Position numbers and translations under genes: made by a program. Below, one piece after another: positions 31,740-40,089 of a stretch of 64,000 bases of DNA; positions within the stretch are counted from its first letter, which is position 1, and the number at the start of each line of letters is the position of its first letter. This DNA is from Thermococcus stetteri (GTDB taxonomy: Archaea > Methanobacteriota_B > Thermococci > Thermococcales > Thermococcaceae), in contig NZ_JAGGKB010000003.1 of assembly GCF_017873335.1 (NCBI RefSeq), positions 186,001 to 250,000 on the forward strand, read 5' to 3'. A model generated the notes under the pieces. The model worked only from the letters and a program-made list of their open reading frames with translations, was not told the DNA's origin and ran no database searches.

Positions 31740-32716
31740 CCCTCCATAATTTTTCTTAGCTTCCTGCAGAGGTCCAGATGAAAGAGGAACTTTTTCATAA
31801 GGCTGTGGCTTCTGAAAACCAGCTTAAGCTCGTTCAGCCTCTTCTTCCCCCCAAACTCTCCGTAGACAAGTGTCCCGTTCACCTCGACCAGGCCAAAGAC
31901 GGCAGCGAGGTTGAAGATAAGAGTCCTAAGCTGGTAGGCGGAGACCTCGTGGGTGCTAAGCCTTGCCGTTGGGTATTCAAAGTAGAAGTATTCTAGGCCC
32001 TCTATCCTAGCGACGTCCGTTATGGCAAGGTCTGCTGTCAGAAATACCACCATGGCAGGGCTCATCTCGTCGTAGTGCTTGAGGGTCTTCACTATGCGTT
32101 CGTCGTTGTTGTGGCCCTCTCCATAGCGCTCCACAACGATGATCCTGTCCCTCAGCGCTTCAAATTCCTTTAGGGCAATGTAGGAGGCTTTTCTGGCTTT
32201 CTTCGTCCTCCTGTTGCTCAGCTCACGAAGGAGGTGGCCGTTTTTGACGTTGTCCATAATCTCATGGAGGTAGCTTGAGTGGTACTTGTAGTTCATGGCA
32301 CTCTCTATCTCGTTTTTAACGTCCTCGGCGACGACAATATGATAGCCATCGAGGGGTCTGTAGTTGGATATAAAGCGGTGGTAGAATATGTTGGTGTCGG
32401 GGGAGAACACAACTCCCTTTCTAAGAAACTGGTACAGCTCCAGCATCTCCTTGAAGTCGTCTATGTTGTCGTACATGATCACCCCAGAGGAGATAAACGC
32501 CTCGTAGAAGTCGGAGTAAGAAGGCAGTTCAGGGTGCCTGACGTGGAAGTCCCGTTTTTCGGCTTTCACATCCACAATGTAGCCCCTCTCAAATGGTCTA
32601 GCAGTGAACAGGAGTGTGTTGTAAATCGGGTAGTGAACTCTAATTTGATCCCTCTCCTGGATTAAGTTGATGAGTATCTGAAGCTCGGGCTTTTCGATAA
32701 CGACTTCACCTGCCAT
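31736..32716 (-). CDS. Large PIN-domain nuclease paired with CARF-like protein
   Basis: A 326-residue protein. Residues 1-100 are an unassigned alpha/beta N-terminal domain; residues 102-250 form a PIN domain with the acidic set Asp107 (FSPDTNIFYH), Glu136 (VKNEIESA), Asp205 (NNDERIVKTL) and Asp229 (LTADLAITD); a C-terminal helical part follows. This is about twice the size of a VapC toxin. The ATG at 32716 follows GGTGGGGAGA and overlaps the CARF gene by 11 bp. I infer an RNase effector controlled by the CARF partner. Confidence 0.75.
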   Translation of the reverse strand: MAGEVVIEKPELQILINLIQERDQIRVHYPIYNTLLFTARPFERGYIVDVKAEKRDFHVRHPELPSYSDFYEAFISSGVIMYDNIDDFKEMLELYQFLRKGVVFSPDTNIFYHRFISNYRPLDGYHIVVAEDVKNEIESAMNYKYHSSYLHEIMDNVKNGHLLRELSNRRTKKARKASYIALKEFEALRDRIIVVERYGEGHNNDERIVKTLKHYDEMSPAMVVFLTADLAITDVARIEGLEYFYFEYPTARLSTHEVSAYQLRTLIFNLAAVFGLVEVNGTLVYGEFGGKKRLNELKLVFRSHSLMKKFLFHLDLCRKLRKIMEG

Positions 32717-33179
32717 TCTCCCCACCCAGAAAGTTCTTGAGGACCTGCATATGTTTTGGAAGCATCATATAGGGCCTGTTTGGGAACTGGACGTCGAGGA
32801 GGGCCATGTAAAGGATCTCCCTAACTTTAGATTCCCTGCTGTGGATTATCGCGGCAGCAACCAGTGCTTTCCTCCCAGAGGTCATGTTGAGGACTATGTC
32901 GCCGTCCTTCTCTGTCAGCTCAGAGAACAGGTTTTTCAAGACCCTGTCCGCCTCCTTGAAGTCGTCATCGGGTATGACGAGGGTTTTAACTTCGGGCGAA
33001 AAACCATACGCCTCTGATATCGCCTTTATAGCCTCTGTTATTTTTGGAAGGTTGTGTGAGTATCTGCTCTCAGTCACGATGTATACTTCCTTAGGCCGCT
33101 CCTCCCTCATTACTGAGGCGTAATAGGTGTTTACCAGCGCCCAGGGAGTTCTTCCGAGGAGGGCTATGTGGACGCTCAT
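32706..33179 (-). CDS. Stand-alone CARF-like ligand-sensing protein
   Basis: A 157-residue Rossmann-like protein. MSVHIALLGRTPWALVNTYYA forms the first strand and loop, VYIVTESRYSHNLPKI the second, and DIVLNMTSGRKALVAAAI (94-111) matches the conserved (N)xTxGxKxM-type strand/turn/helix of CARF/Csx1-like domains that bind cyclic oligoadenylates. There is no HEPN, RelE or other effector domain in the same chain. It overlaps DUF2284 by 4 bp and the PIN gene by 11 bp. Ligand and any ring-nuclease activity are unknown. Confidence 0.7.
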   Translation of the reverse strand: MSVHIALLGRTPWALVNTYYASVMREERPKEVYIVTESRYSHNLPKITEAIKAISEAYGFSPEVKTLVIPDDDFKEADRVLKNLFSELTEKDGDIVLNMTSGRKALVAAAIIHSRESKVREILYMALLDVQFPNRPYMMLPKHMQVLKNFLGGENGR

Positions 33180-33637
33180 TCGACCATCACCATCCCGTAG
33201 AGGACGCTTTCTGAGAAGTCTATATCAACGATCGAGCTTATCTCTATTCCAATAGCGTCTATGCTCGGCCTCACCTTCTCCGGCATCCTGCAGGGTTCTC
33301 CCCTCTCAAAAGGGCAGTCATCGCACAGGTTGCAGTTCCCTGGGAAGAGGGCCATTGCGTAGAGCTTCCCCTTCTTGAAAAGCTCCGCTTCTTTCTTCAG
33401 AAGCCACAGGAGGACTTTCCTCTTCTCGGCCTCAAACTCATCCATATCGATCTCAAACTTCACGAGAAGCGCCTTTTTGAAAGACCTTGTCCATTCCTTG
33501 GCCTCGTGCCAGTCAGGGGCATATGGCGGGCAGTTTGGCCTTTTCCCATACATTGGACAGGCCCTGCACTTCCACACCGGCCTCGGCGAGACGGTTATCT
33601 TCTCCGCTGGAATCTCCCTCTCCCATACTACTCGCAT
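33176..33637 (-). CDS. DUF2284 predicted metal-binding protein
   Basis: A 153-residue cysteine-rich protein: WKCRACPMYGKRPNCPPYAP near residues 22-41 and CNLCDDCPFERGEPC near 102-116 match DUF2284 (PF10050), predicted to bind metal or Fe-S clusters. It is the first gene of the DUF2284-CARF-PIN unit, with ATGA overlap to the next. Its role in that unit is unknown; a redox- or metal-sensing part is conceivable. Confidence 0.78.
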   Translation of the reverse strand: MRVVWEREIPAEKITVSPRPVWKCRACPMYGKRPNCPPYAPDWHEAKEWTRSFKKALLVKFEIDMDEFEAEKRKVLLWLLKKEAELFKKGKLYAMALFPGNCNLCDDCPFERGEPCRMPEKVRPSIDAIGIEISSIVDIDFSESVLYGMVMVE

Positions 33638-33702
33638 TTTTGCCCACAGAAGAGAGTATGAATAAAGAGGTTAAAATCGTTTATGCCGTCTGCGTTCTTG
33701 GA

Positions 33703-34370
33703 TCAATATTTGAGGGTAACGATCATGCCGTCAAGAGTCCTGTTCATAGACTTAACAACGGACATCACAAACTCTTCCTCTGTCTTTGAGACTCTAACCA
33801 CAGTGGTTGCTATTTCCTCAACGAGGGGGAGGATAAAATGCTTATCCCCCTCTATCAAGTCCTTATTTAGGAAATATAACGCGATCCTGCGCTCATCTCC
33901 AGTGTAAGTCAGGATTGTGTTGGCTATGCTCATGACCTCCCTGAAATTGGACAGCAGAAACAGTTTTTCAAGTCCGAGGATGACATCAATGAGCCTCCCG
34001 CCTTTTAGGACAGAGTTAAAGGCCTCGCTGTATTCCTTGAACCAAATTACATAGTCCTTGCTGGGCCGGATGTATTTGAGTATCTTACCGATATTTTGGT
34101 GTCCGCCCTCTTTGATTACCGCCATCTCATCCAAAAAAGACACATCGAGTCCTGCCAATTTGAGGTGAACCCTGTGTAGGTAAAGTGTGTCTAAAATATC
34201 CTCAGAAATATCCTCAGATAACAATGCGATACCCCTTGTTCCTTGCCCACTTGAGAGCATAATATAGGCCGAGTGCCGGGGATGTTAGTGAGTCATGCTC
34301 AACAACGACGGTCTCTCCAAACTGTATGCTATCCCAAATTCTTTCAACCTCTGATATTGGGAATCACTCT
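33703..34370 (-). pseudogene. DUF257-family protein, frameshifted and duplicated
   Basis: The 5' part (SEVERIWDSIQFGETVVVEHDS, then PALGLYYALKWARNKGYRIVI) stops near 34215. The rest continues in a second frame as LSEDISEDILDTLYLHRVHLKLAG through the C-terminus at 33703. The pattern matches DUF257 (PF03192), a Thermococcales family of unknown function. At the break AATATCCTCAGA is tandemly duplicated, and one extra base shifts the frame. No clean in-frame start is visible near 34370, so there may be a further lesion. Confidence 0.65.
34195..34218. repeat. 12-bp perfect tandem duplication
   Basis: AATATCCTCAGA occurs twice without a gap (34195-34206, 34207-34218) at the frame break of the DUF257 gene, producing the repeated residues SEDI-SEDI in the downstream frame. 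Confidence 0.9.
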
Positions 34371-34478
34371 CATACTAACTACTAGTTGAGGACTAAAAGA
34401 AGAATTTGATAAATGATGATTTAAATGTTTCGATTGTCCTTTTATAAAATTGAAATAAAAATGTGTCAGCTATATGCA

Positions 34479-35201
34479 CTAATCCATGAGCCTGCCGCCG
34501 TTGACGTCCACCAGCTCTCCAGTAACGTGGTCGTTCTCGAGGAGGAAGATAACTGCGTGGGCTATGTCCTCGGGCTTCGCTATCTCCCCCGTTAGGGAGA
34601 GCTTCCTGAGCTTCTCCTTTATCTCGGGGCTTATCAGCCCCGTGTCCACCGGACCTGGTGCGACCGCGTTCACGAGTATGTTGGGAGCGAGGTGTCTCGC
34701 GAGGTTGAAGGTCAGAGCTATCAGCCCGCCCTTCGAGGCCGCGTAGTGCGGCCCGACGGTTCCGCCGTCCTTGCCCGCTATCGAGGCTATGTTCACGATC
34801 TTGCCCTTCTTCATATACCTGAGCACTTCCTGAGTAACTATGAAGGCCCCCTTGAGGTTCACGCCGAGAACGTTATCCCAGTCCTCATCTGTTACATCCA
34901 TTGGCTTCAGGGCCTTTCCGAGTATTCCCGCGTTGTTGACGAGAATGTCTATCCCGCCGAAGCGCTTGACGACCTTCTCCACCATCGCCCTAACTTCTTC
35001 CCTGTTCCTCACGTCGGCCTTCACTATCATTGCCTCCGCTCCGGCCTCCCTGCAGAGCCTCTCGGTTTCCCTCGCTCCCTCCTCGTCGTGGGCGTAGTTT
35101 ATGGCAACCTTTGCCTCCTTCTTCGCGAGGGCAACCGCTATGGCCCTACCAATCCCCCTCGAGGCTCCGGTAACGAGGGCAGCTTTTCCGGCCAGCTCCA
35201 T
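34479..35201 (-). CDS. SDR-family oxidoreductase (FabG-like)
   Basis: A 240-residue short-chain dehydrogenase. TGASRGIGRAIA binds the dinucleotide, NNAGILG is structural, and the catalytic Ser/Tyr/Lys lie in IASIAGKDG and HYAASKGG. The closest bacterial label would be 3-oxoacyl-ACP reductase, but archaea lack that pathway, so the substrate is open. GGTGATACT precedes the ATG. Confidence 0.88.
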   Translation of the reverse strand: MELAGKAALVTGASRGIGRAIAVALAKKEAKVAINYAHDEEGARETERLCREAGAEAMIVKADVRNREEVRAMVEKVVKRFGGIDILVNNAGILGKALKPMDVTDEDWDNVLGVNLKGAFIVTQEVLRYMKKGKIVNIASIAGKDGGTVGPHYAASKGGLIALTFNLARHLAPNILVNAVAPGPVDTGLISPEIKEKLRKLSLTGEIAKPEDIAHAVIFLLENDHVTGELVDVNGGRLMD

Positions 35202-35269
35202 AGTATCACCGGATAACTTTCAGTGATTCAATCCAAAAACCTTTTATCCTCAACAGCGTAACTAAAACC

Positions 35270-35818
35270 ATGAGGAGGTTGCTCCCGCTGTTGCTGACCG
35301 TATTGGTTGTTGCTTCGGGATGCATCTCCGGAGGGGGTGGGAAAATGGAGAAAACCCTTGAGGTAGGCTCCGTCTTCCACGACGGAGATTTTATACCGAA
35401 GGAGTACACCTGCGAAGGCGACGATACAAACCCGCCGATTTATATCGGAAACATTCCAAGTGAGGCCAAGAGCCTCGTCGTCATAGTTGACGACCCGGAT
35501 GCGCCCGCTGGAACCTTCACCCACTGGATAGCATGGAACATTCCGCCCGTTGGGGAGGTGCCTTCCTGGATACCGAAGAAGGCCGAGACCGACGAGCCGA
35601 TACACATCGTCCAGGGGAAGAACGACTTCGGCAAGATAGGCTACAACGGCCCATGCCCGCCGAGGGGACACGGGGTTCACCACTATCACTTCAAGGTATA
35701 CGCCCTCGATACAGAGCTCCACCTCAAGCCCGGTTCATCGAGGAAAGAACTGGAGAAGGCCATGGAGGGTCACGTCATAGCCTGGGGTGAGATAGTCGGC
35801 CTCTACGAGAGGAAGTGA
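35270..35818 (+). CDS. PEBP (YbhB/RKIP-like) lipoprotein
   Basis: A 182-residue phosphatidylethanolamine-binding-protein-fold protein. A lipoprotein-type signal ends at VVASGC (Cys18). The PEBP signature is seen in VVIVDDPDAPAGTFTHWIAWNIP and in GYNGPCPPRGHGVHHYHFKVYALD. The family binds anionic ligands; the extracellular role in archaea is unknown. Confidence 0.88.
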   Translation: MRRLLPLLLTVLVVASGCISGGGGKMEKTLEVGSVFHDGDFIPKEYTCEGDDTNPPIYIGNIPSEAKSLVVIVDDPDAPAGTFTHWIAWNIPPVGEVPSWIPKKAETDEPIHIVQGKNDFGKIGYNGPCPPRGHGVHHYHFKVYALDTELHLKPGSSRKELEKAMEGHVIAWGEIVGLYERK

Positions 35819-35824
35819 GGCCAC

Positions 35825-36076
35825 TCATTTTTCCATCAACTTTACCACCAGGTTGATGCCGCTCTGGAACGCTGAGAGAAAGTTCAGCGTGAAGAATATC
35901 CAGTCACCTATTATCCAAGAGTAGATCGTTAGCAGGCTCGCCGCGAGTACGTAGATTATTACGAACTCCAGATTCAGCGGGCAGTGGCGCTTTCTTACTG
36001 TCTCAACGGTCTGGGGTACCCATGAGCTGACCAGCAGGAGCATTCCTAGAAGTCCTATTATCTCTCCACCGTTCAT
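35825..36076 (-). CDS. PQ-loop (SemiSWEET-like) small membrane protein
   Basis: An 83-residue protein with three hydrophobic helices and the motif SWVPQTVETVRKR, a PQ-loop near the end of helix 1. The size fits a half-transporter that dimerises, as in SemiSWEET sugar carriers. GGTGAGAG precedes the ATG at 36076; the upstream GTG would include that site. Substrate unknown. Confidence 0.7.
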   Translation of the reverse strand: MNGGEIIGLLGMLLLVSSWVPQTVETVRKRHCPLNLEFVIIYVLAASLLTIYSWIIGDWIFFTLNFLSAFQSGINLVVKLMEK

Positions 36077-36176
36077 CTCTCTCACCCAGCCCAGAAAAGG
36101 AAAGGCCTAAAAAAGCCTTATGGAAGGATTCTTGTAAAATTCCTTCTGCAAAGTACGGATATTTGAAAAAAGAAAG

Positions 36177-36641
36177 TTAAAGCTTGTTGGCGAGCCTCGA
36201 AGTCGCCCAGGTCTTAACGTCCTCGTCAAGGATGTTATCTATAATCCCCATAGCCCGGGCGATCTCTCCCCTCTCGGCTAGCTTCAGGGCGACTTCTGCC
36301 TCGACTTTTGCCCTGTTTGATATGTCAGATATGTACTCTGCTATTTTCAGGGCGTCGTCGATCTTTCCAAGTTCAAGGAGATCAAAGGCAAGACTCATAA
36401 GAGTCTTGGTGCTCTCATCCTGGCTGGTAACGTTCATAGCGACCTCTACCGCCCTATTAAGTGCTGTAGAATAGTCTTCGCCCGCTTTGATTAGTTCAAC
36501 TACAATCTGGTTCAGGGCCATTGACTTGACCTTGGTATCGGGAATTTTTTCAACAAGGTCTAGGGCCTCATTGAACCTGTGCGCATTTAGGAGTTTTATG
36601 ACCCCCTCATAAAGCGCTCTGGAGCGGTACCATTCCTGCAT
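36177..36641 (-). CDS. Helical-repeat (TPR-like) protein
   Basis: A 154-residue all-helical protein with repeats of about 34 residues (RFNEALDLVEKIPDTKVKSMALNQIV, KIDDALKIAEYISDISNRAKVEAEV, EIARAMGIIDNILDEDVKTWATSRL), like TPR/Sel1 scaffolds. No catalytic motif. Probably a protein-protein adaptor; partner unknown. Confidence 0.65.
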   Translation of the reverse strand: MQEWYRSRALYEGVIKLLNAHRFNEALDLVEKIPDTKVKSMALNQIVVELIKAGEDYSTALNRAVEVAMNVTSQDESTKTLMSLAFDLLELGKIDDALKIAEYISDISNRAKVEAEVALKLAERGEIARAMGIIDNILDEDVKTWATSRLANKL

Positions 36642-36713
36642 TAAATTCCCCCCTCAACTTTTAACGCCCAAAGTTTATAATGTCTTCTCCGCTTTAATTG
36701 CACGGGTGATTTA

Positions 36714-37313
36714 ATGAAAAAGCACGGGATTATCCTTTTGATACTGCTCCTCACTAGCTTCATAGCGGGATGTATTGGAAGTGCAAATTCGGGAACCACA
36801 GCTACCTCATCTACAGGCCCTCAGACGCCATCTGATAAATACGTGGATATTAACGGGACAAGGATATACCTCAATGAGATTCACTTTTACATGTACGGGA
36901 TGAAAACCTGCCCGCACTGCAGGCGCATGCATGAGTGGATACCAAAGGAATTTGGGGAGAACTCCCTTACGTACTATGAGATTCTGGACAACAGGACTAA
37001 CCAGGAGCTGTTCAACCAGCTTGCTCAGTTGATTGGCATAACCGGCGTTCCGGCTATAGCGATAACCTACAATGGCACTATACAGGCAGTGTTTGAGGGC
37101 GAGTTCAACGTATCGGCAACCCCCGAGATAATTGCAACAGCCCTGAAGAAAAACAGCTGTATCCTCATTGTTCATGGTAGAGGATATCTCCTGTCGCGTG
37201 ATGATCCTAAGTCAGAAGTCTTCCTCAATGCGCTTCAGACGATTTTCGTGGAGCACAAAAGCGTTGATGTCCAGAGCGTTCTTGCAAAGCTGAAATCGAA
37301 CTCCACTGAGTGA
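36714..37313 (+). CDS. Thioredoxin-fold lipoprotein (CPHC)
   Basis: A 199-residue exported protein. The lipobox FIAGC gives Cys20; a Ser/Thr-rich linker follows (22-40). The redox motif CPHC is at residues 66-69 in YGMKTCPHCRRMHEW, and the cis-Pro region is TGVPAIAI. The membrane-anchored thioredoxin domain would face outside and could receive electrons through the CcdA protein encoded next. A TTTATAAT box lies near 36673 and GGTGATTT precedes the ATG. Confidence 0.85.
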   Translation: MKKHGIILLILLLTSFIAGCIGSANSGTTATSSTGPQTPSDKYVDINGTRIYLNEIHFYMYGMKTCPHCRRMHEWIPKEFGENSLTYYEILDNRTNQELFNQLAQLIGITGVPAIAITYNGTIQAVFEGEFNVSATPEIIATALKKNSCILIVHGRGYLLSRDDPKSEVFLNALQTIFVEHKSVDVQSVLAKLKSNSTE

Positions 37314-37337
37314 ACCCTTTGTTTTCAACCTTTTGTT
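37313..37337 (+). promoter_or_regulatory. Extended SurR-type site upstream of ccdA
   Basis: The sequence reads AACn5GTTn3AACn5GTT (AAC 37313-37315, GTT 37321-37323, AAC 37327-37329, GTT 37335-37337). It contains the published SurR consensus GTTn3AACn5GTT exactly and adds its mirror half-site. It lies 37 bp before the CcdA start and overlaps the last base of the thioredoxin gene. SurR is the sulfur-responsive redox regulator of Thermococcales. Confidence 0.65.
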
Positions 37338-37374
37338 TTAGAAAAGGAGAAAAACTGGCGGTACAACTATCTCC

Positions 37375-38103
37375 ATGCGAGGGGAAATCAAGCTACTGTT
37401 GATAATCCTGCTACTGTCCTTTGGAATCAGCGCACTTGCTCTATACCTGCTGGGAATCCCCGGGTTCATCCCCCAGTTCTATGCCCTCTCAATGAGCGAC
37501 TCTATAAACCCATGCACCTTCGTTATATACACGATGCTCCTGATAGCGCTGTCAGTTAGAAAGGTTGAGAAGAAGCAGCTTTACATAGTCGGTTCCGCGT
37601 TCATCCTGGCCGTCTACATTTCATACTACCTTCTCGGAGTCGGCCTCCGGTACCTCGGGCAATACATTCCCCTCTGGTTCGCGGGCTTCCTGGCAATAGC
37701 GTTTGGAGCCTACACCATTGTTACCGGCATCATGGAGAAGTCGAGGATAGCTGACAAGAAGGGCATTAGAAAGAAGATGTTCAGTACCGAGGCGACTTTT
37801 CTAAGCTCCTTCTTCCTCGGTGTCGTAGTCTCGACTACTTTACTTCCATGCTCGGCGGGAAGCTACCTTGTCTATGCAACGATTATATCCCACGGTAGCA
37901 GGGCGCTCGCATTCCTTCTTCTGGTCCTTTACAACGTAATTTTCGTCCTGCCTTTGGTGCTCATCCTGCTCACTATGGGAAGCATCTCCGAGAGCAAACG
38001 CTTTTCCCAGGCCATTGTCAGGCACAGCAGGGAGCTTTCGGTCGTCGCTGGAATACTTTTGATAGGGATTGGAGTGTGGGTACTCGTGGGAGGCTCAGTT
38101 TAG
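37375..38103 (+). CDS. ccdA: CcdA/DsbD-type transmembrane thiol transporter
   Basis: A 242-residue membrane protein with six predicted helices. The two essential cysteines are Cys47 (SDSINPCTFVIY) and Cys159 (TTLLPCSAGSY), as in CcdA, which passes electrons from cytosolic thioredoxin to outside thiol proteins. The adjacent CPHC lipoprotein is the likely acceptor. It overlaps the convergent Lrp gene by 4 bp. Confidence 0.88.
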   Translation: MRGEIKLLLIILLLSFGISALALYLLGIPGFIPQFYALSMSDSINPCTFVIYTMLLIALSVRKVEKKQLYIVGSAFILAVYISYYLLGVGLRYLGQYIPLWFAGFLAIAFGAYTIVTGIMEKSRIADKKGIRKKMFSTEATFLSSFFLGVVVSTTLLPCSAGSYLVYATIISHGSRALAFLLLVLYNVIFVLPLVLILLTMGSISESKRFSQAIVRHSRELSVVAGILLIGIGVWVLVGGSV

Positions 38104-38561
38104 AACACCCTAGCGTAACCCCACTTTCTGACGCTGGTCAGTATTGAGGTCTCCGTGCTTTTTATCCCGTCTATGCTCCCAAGCTTCTCGATTAGAAAGT
38201 CCTCAAGCTCCTTCAAATCCCTGACGGTGACCTGCATCAGTATGTCGTGGGCCCCAGTTGCAATGCCGAGGACGTCCACCTCGGGAAGCTTGCTCAGCCT
38301 CTCTGCGGCCTCTTTCACTTTTCCCGGCTCGGCATCAACGGCTATAAACGCCACTATCGAGTAGCCCGCTTTAAACGGGTTTATAAGGGCCGCAAACTTC
38401 CGTATAACTCCTTTCTCGGCGAGTTTCTTGACTCTGAGCCTCACAGTTGATTCAGGAACTCCTATCCTTCTTGCGATCTCGGAGTAGCTTGCCCTTCCGT
38501 CTTCCTGGAGGATACGGAGTATTGATCTGTCAAGTGCATCGAGCTCTTCCGTATTCGTCAT
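38100..38561 (-). CDS. Lrp/AsnC-family transcription regulator
   Basis: A 153-residue regulator. Residues 7-60 form the winged HTH (LDRSILRILQEDGRASYSEIARRIGVPESTVRLRVKKL) and residues 68-150 the RAM/ACT-like effector domain. It diverges from the class III aminotransferase/racemase gene, sharing an AT-rich 106-bp intergenic region; Lrp proteins commonly control the adjacent amino acid gene. Confidence 0.9.
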   Translation of the reverse strand: MTNTEELDALDRSILRILQEDGRASYSEIARRIGVPESTVRLRVKKLAEKGVIRKFAALINPFKAGYSIVAFIAVDAEPGKVKEAAERLSKLPEVDVLGIATGAHDILMQVTVRDLKELEDFLIEKLGSIDGIKSTETSILTSVRKWGYARVF

Positions 38562-38667
38562 TCTTAGCCCTCTGTTTGGATGATTTTAACAACTATATTA
38601 TAAATCTTTCTGCTAAATTAGCAATTTTTGGGCGAAAACGCTATTAGTTTCAAATGCATATAGTACC

Positions 38668-40012
38668 ATGGTGAACACCGGTATGACACCTGAAGAGGTC
38701 GTTGAGAGATACTCTCGTGTCATTTCAAGAGCGTCCTACGTTACGTACGTGCCCATTGTTCCGTATAGGGCGGAAAACGCCTTCGTGTGGGACATAGAAG
38801 GGAGAAAATACATAGACTTCCTCGTAGATGCCGCCGTCCAGAACGTCGGCCATAACAACCCCAGGTTGTTGATGCAGTGAAGAAAACTGCTGACAGATTG
38901 CTCCACTTCACGTTCATTTATGGCTTCCCGGTCGAGCCGCTGCTTCTCGCGGAGAAGCTGAGGGAGATAGCACCGATTAATGGAGCAAAGGTTGCCTTTG
39001 GCCTGAGCGGGAGCGACGCAAACGACGGCGCGATAAAGTTCACCAGGGCCTACACTGGGAGGAGGGCCATAATAGGCTACCTCAGGAGCTACTACGGTGC
39101 GACCTATGGGGCCATGAGCGTTACAGGCCTCGATTTCGAGGTCCGCGCGAAGGTCGGGCAGCTCAGCGATGTCCACTTCATACCATTCCCAAACTGCTAC
39201 CGCTGTCCATTCGGTAAAGAACCGGGGAAATGCAGGATGGAGTGCGTCTCATTCCTCAAGGAAAAGTTCGAAGGTGAAGTACACGCCGAGGGAACTGCTG
39301 CGCTGATAGCGGAGGCAATCCAGGGCGATGCAGGAATGGTAGTGCCCCCAGAGGGATACTTCAAAGAGATCAAAAGGATACTTGATGAACACGGCATACT
39401 GCTCGTCGTTGACGAGGTTCAGAGCGGCCTGGGAAGGACTGGAAAGTGGTTCGCCATAGAGCACTTCGGTGTCAAGCCCGACATTATAACACTAGCAAAA
39501 CCTCTAGGCGGCGGACTGCCCATAAGCGCAATAGTTGGTAGAGAGGAGATAATGAACTCATTACCCCCGCTGGGACATGCGTTTACGATGTCGGGAAATC
39601 CTGTCGCGAGCGCCGCCGCTCTGGCGGTAATCGAAGAGATCGAAGAGAAAAACCTGCTCAAGAGAGCTGAAGTACTTGGAGAGAGGGCAAAAAGACGACT
39701 GGAAAAATGAAAAAGAAACACGAGCTGATAGGCGATGTTCGCGGACTAGGCCTCATGTTGGGCGTTGACCTCGTTAAGGACAGGGAGACGAAAGAGAGGG
39801 CATACGACGAGGCCAAAAAGGTCGTCTGGAGGGCCTACGAGCTGGGCCTGATTGTGGCCTTCCTCCAGGGCAACGTCCTGAGGATAGAGCCGCCCCTGAC
39901 CATCGAGGAAGAAGTGCTTGATGAGGGATTAGACAAGCTCGAGGAAGCTATAGAAGACGTTGAAGAAGGCCGCGTACCCGATGAAGTCGTTGAGAAAGTT
40001 CAGGGGTGGTAA
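38668..40012 (+). pseudogene. Class III PLP aminotransferase/amino acid racemase, split by two frameshifts
   Basis: Three overlapping frames make one enzyme of about 445 residues: [20 protein letters not shown]..., [22 protein letters not shown], the PLP lysine in [12 protein letters not shown], and a C-terminal [12 protein letters not shown]...VLRIEPPLT. The cysteine cluster [12 protein letters not shown] is typical of Thermococcales ornithine aminotransferase/broad racemase proteins. One G is missing at about 38869 and one A at about 39706. Each break creates a GTGA/ATGA stop-start overlap. The true start may be ATG 38683, which has GGTGA upstream. Confidence 0.85.
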
Positions 40013-40050
40013 TTAACAACTTTCTGTTTATTTTCTCCACCATCCGAAAA

Positions 40051-40060
40051 CTTTTTAAAC
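40051..40060 (+). promoter_or_regulatory. TATA box of NCS2 permease gene
   Basis: CTTTTTAAAC, preceded by a CCGAAAA BRE-like element, 30-39 bp before the ATG at 40090. This decides the start against an upstream in-frame ATG at 40006. Confidence 0.6.
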
Positions 40061-40089
40061 AAAAACCGACACAGGCTGAGCGGGCTTTA

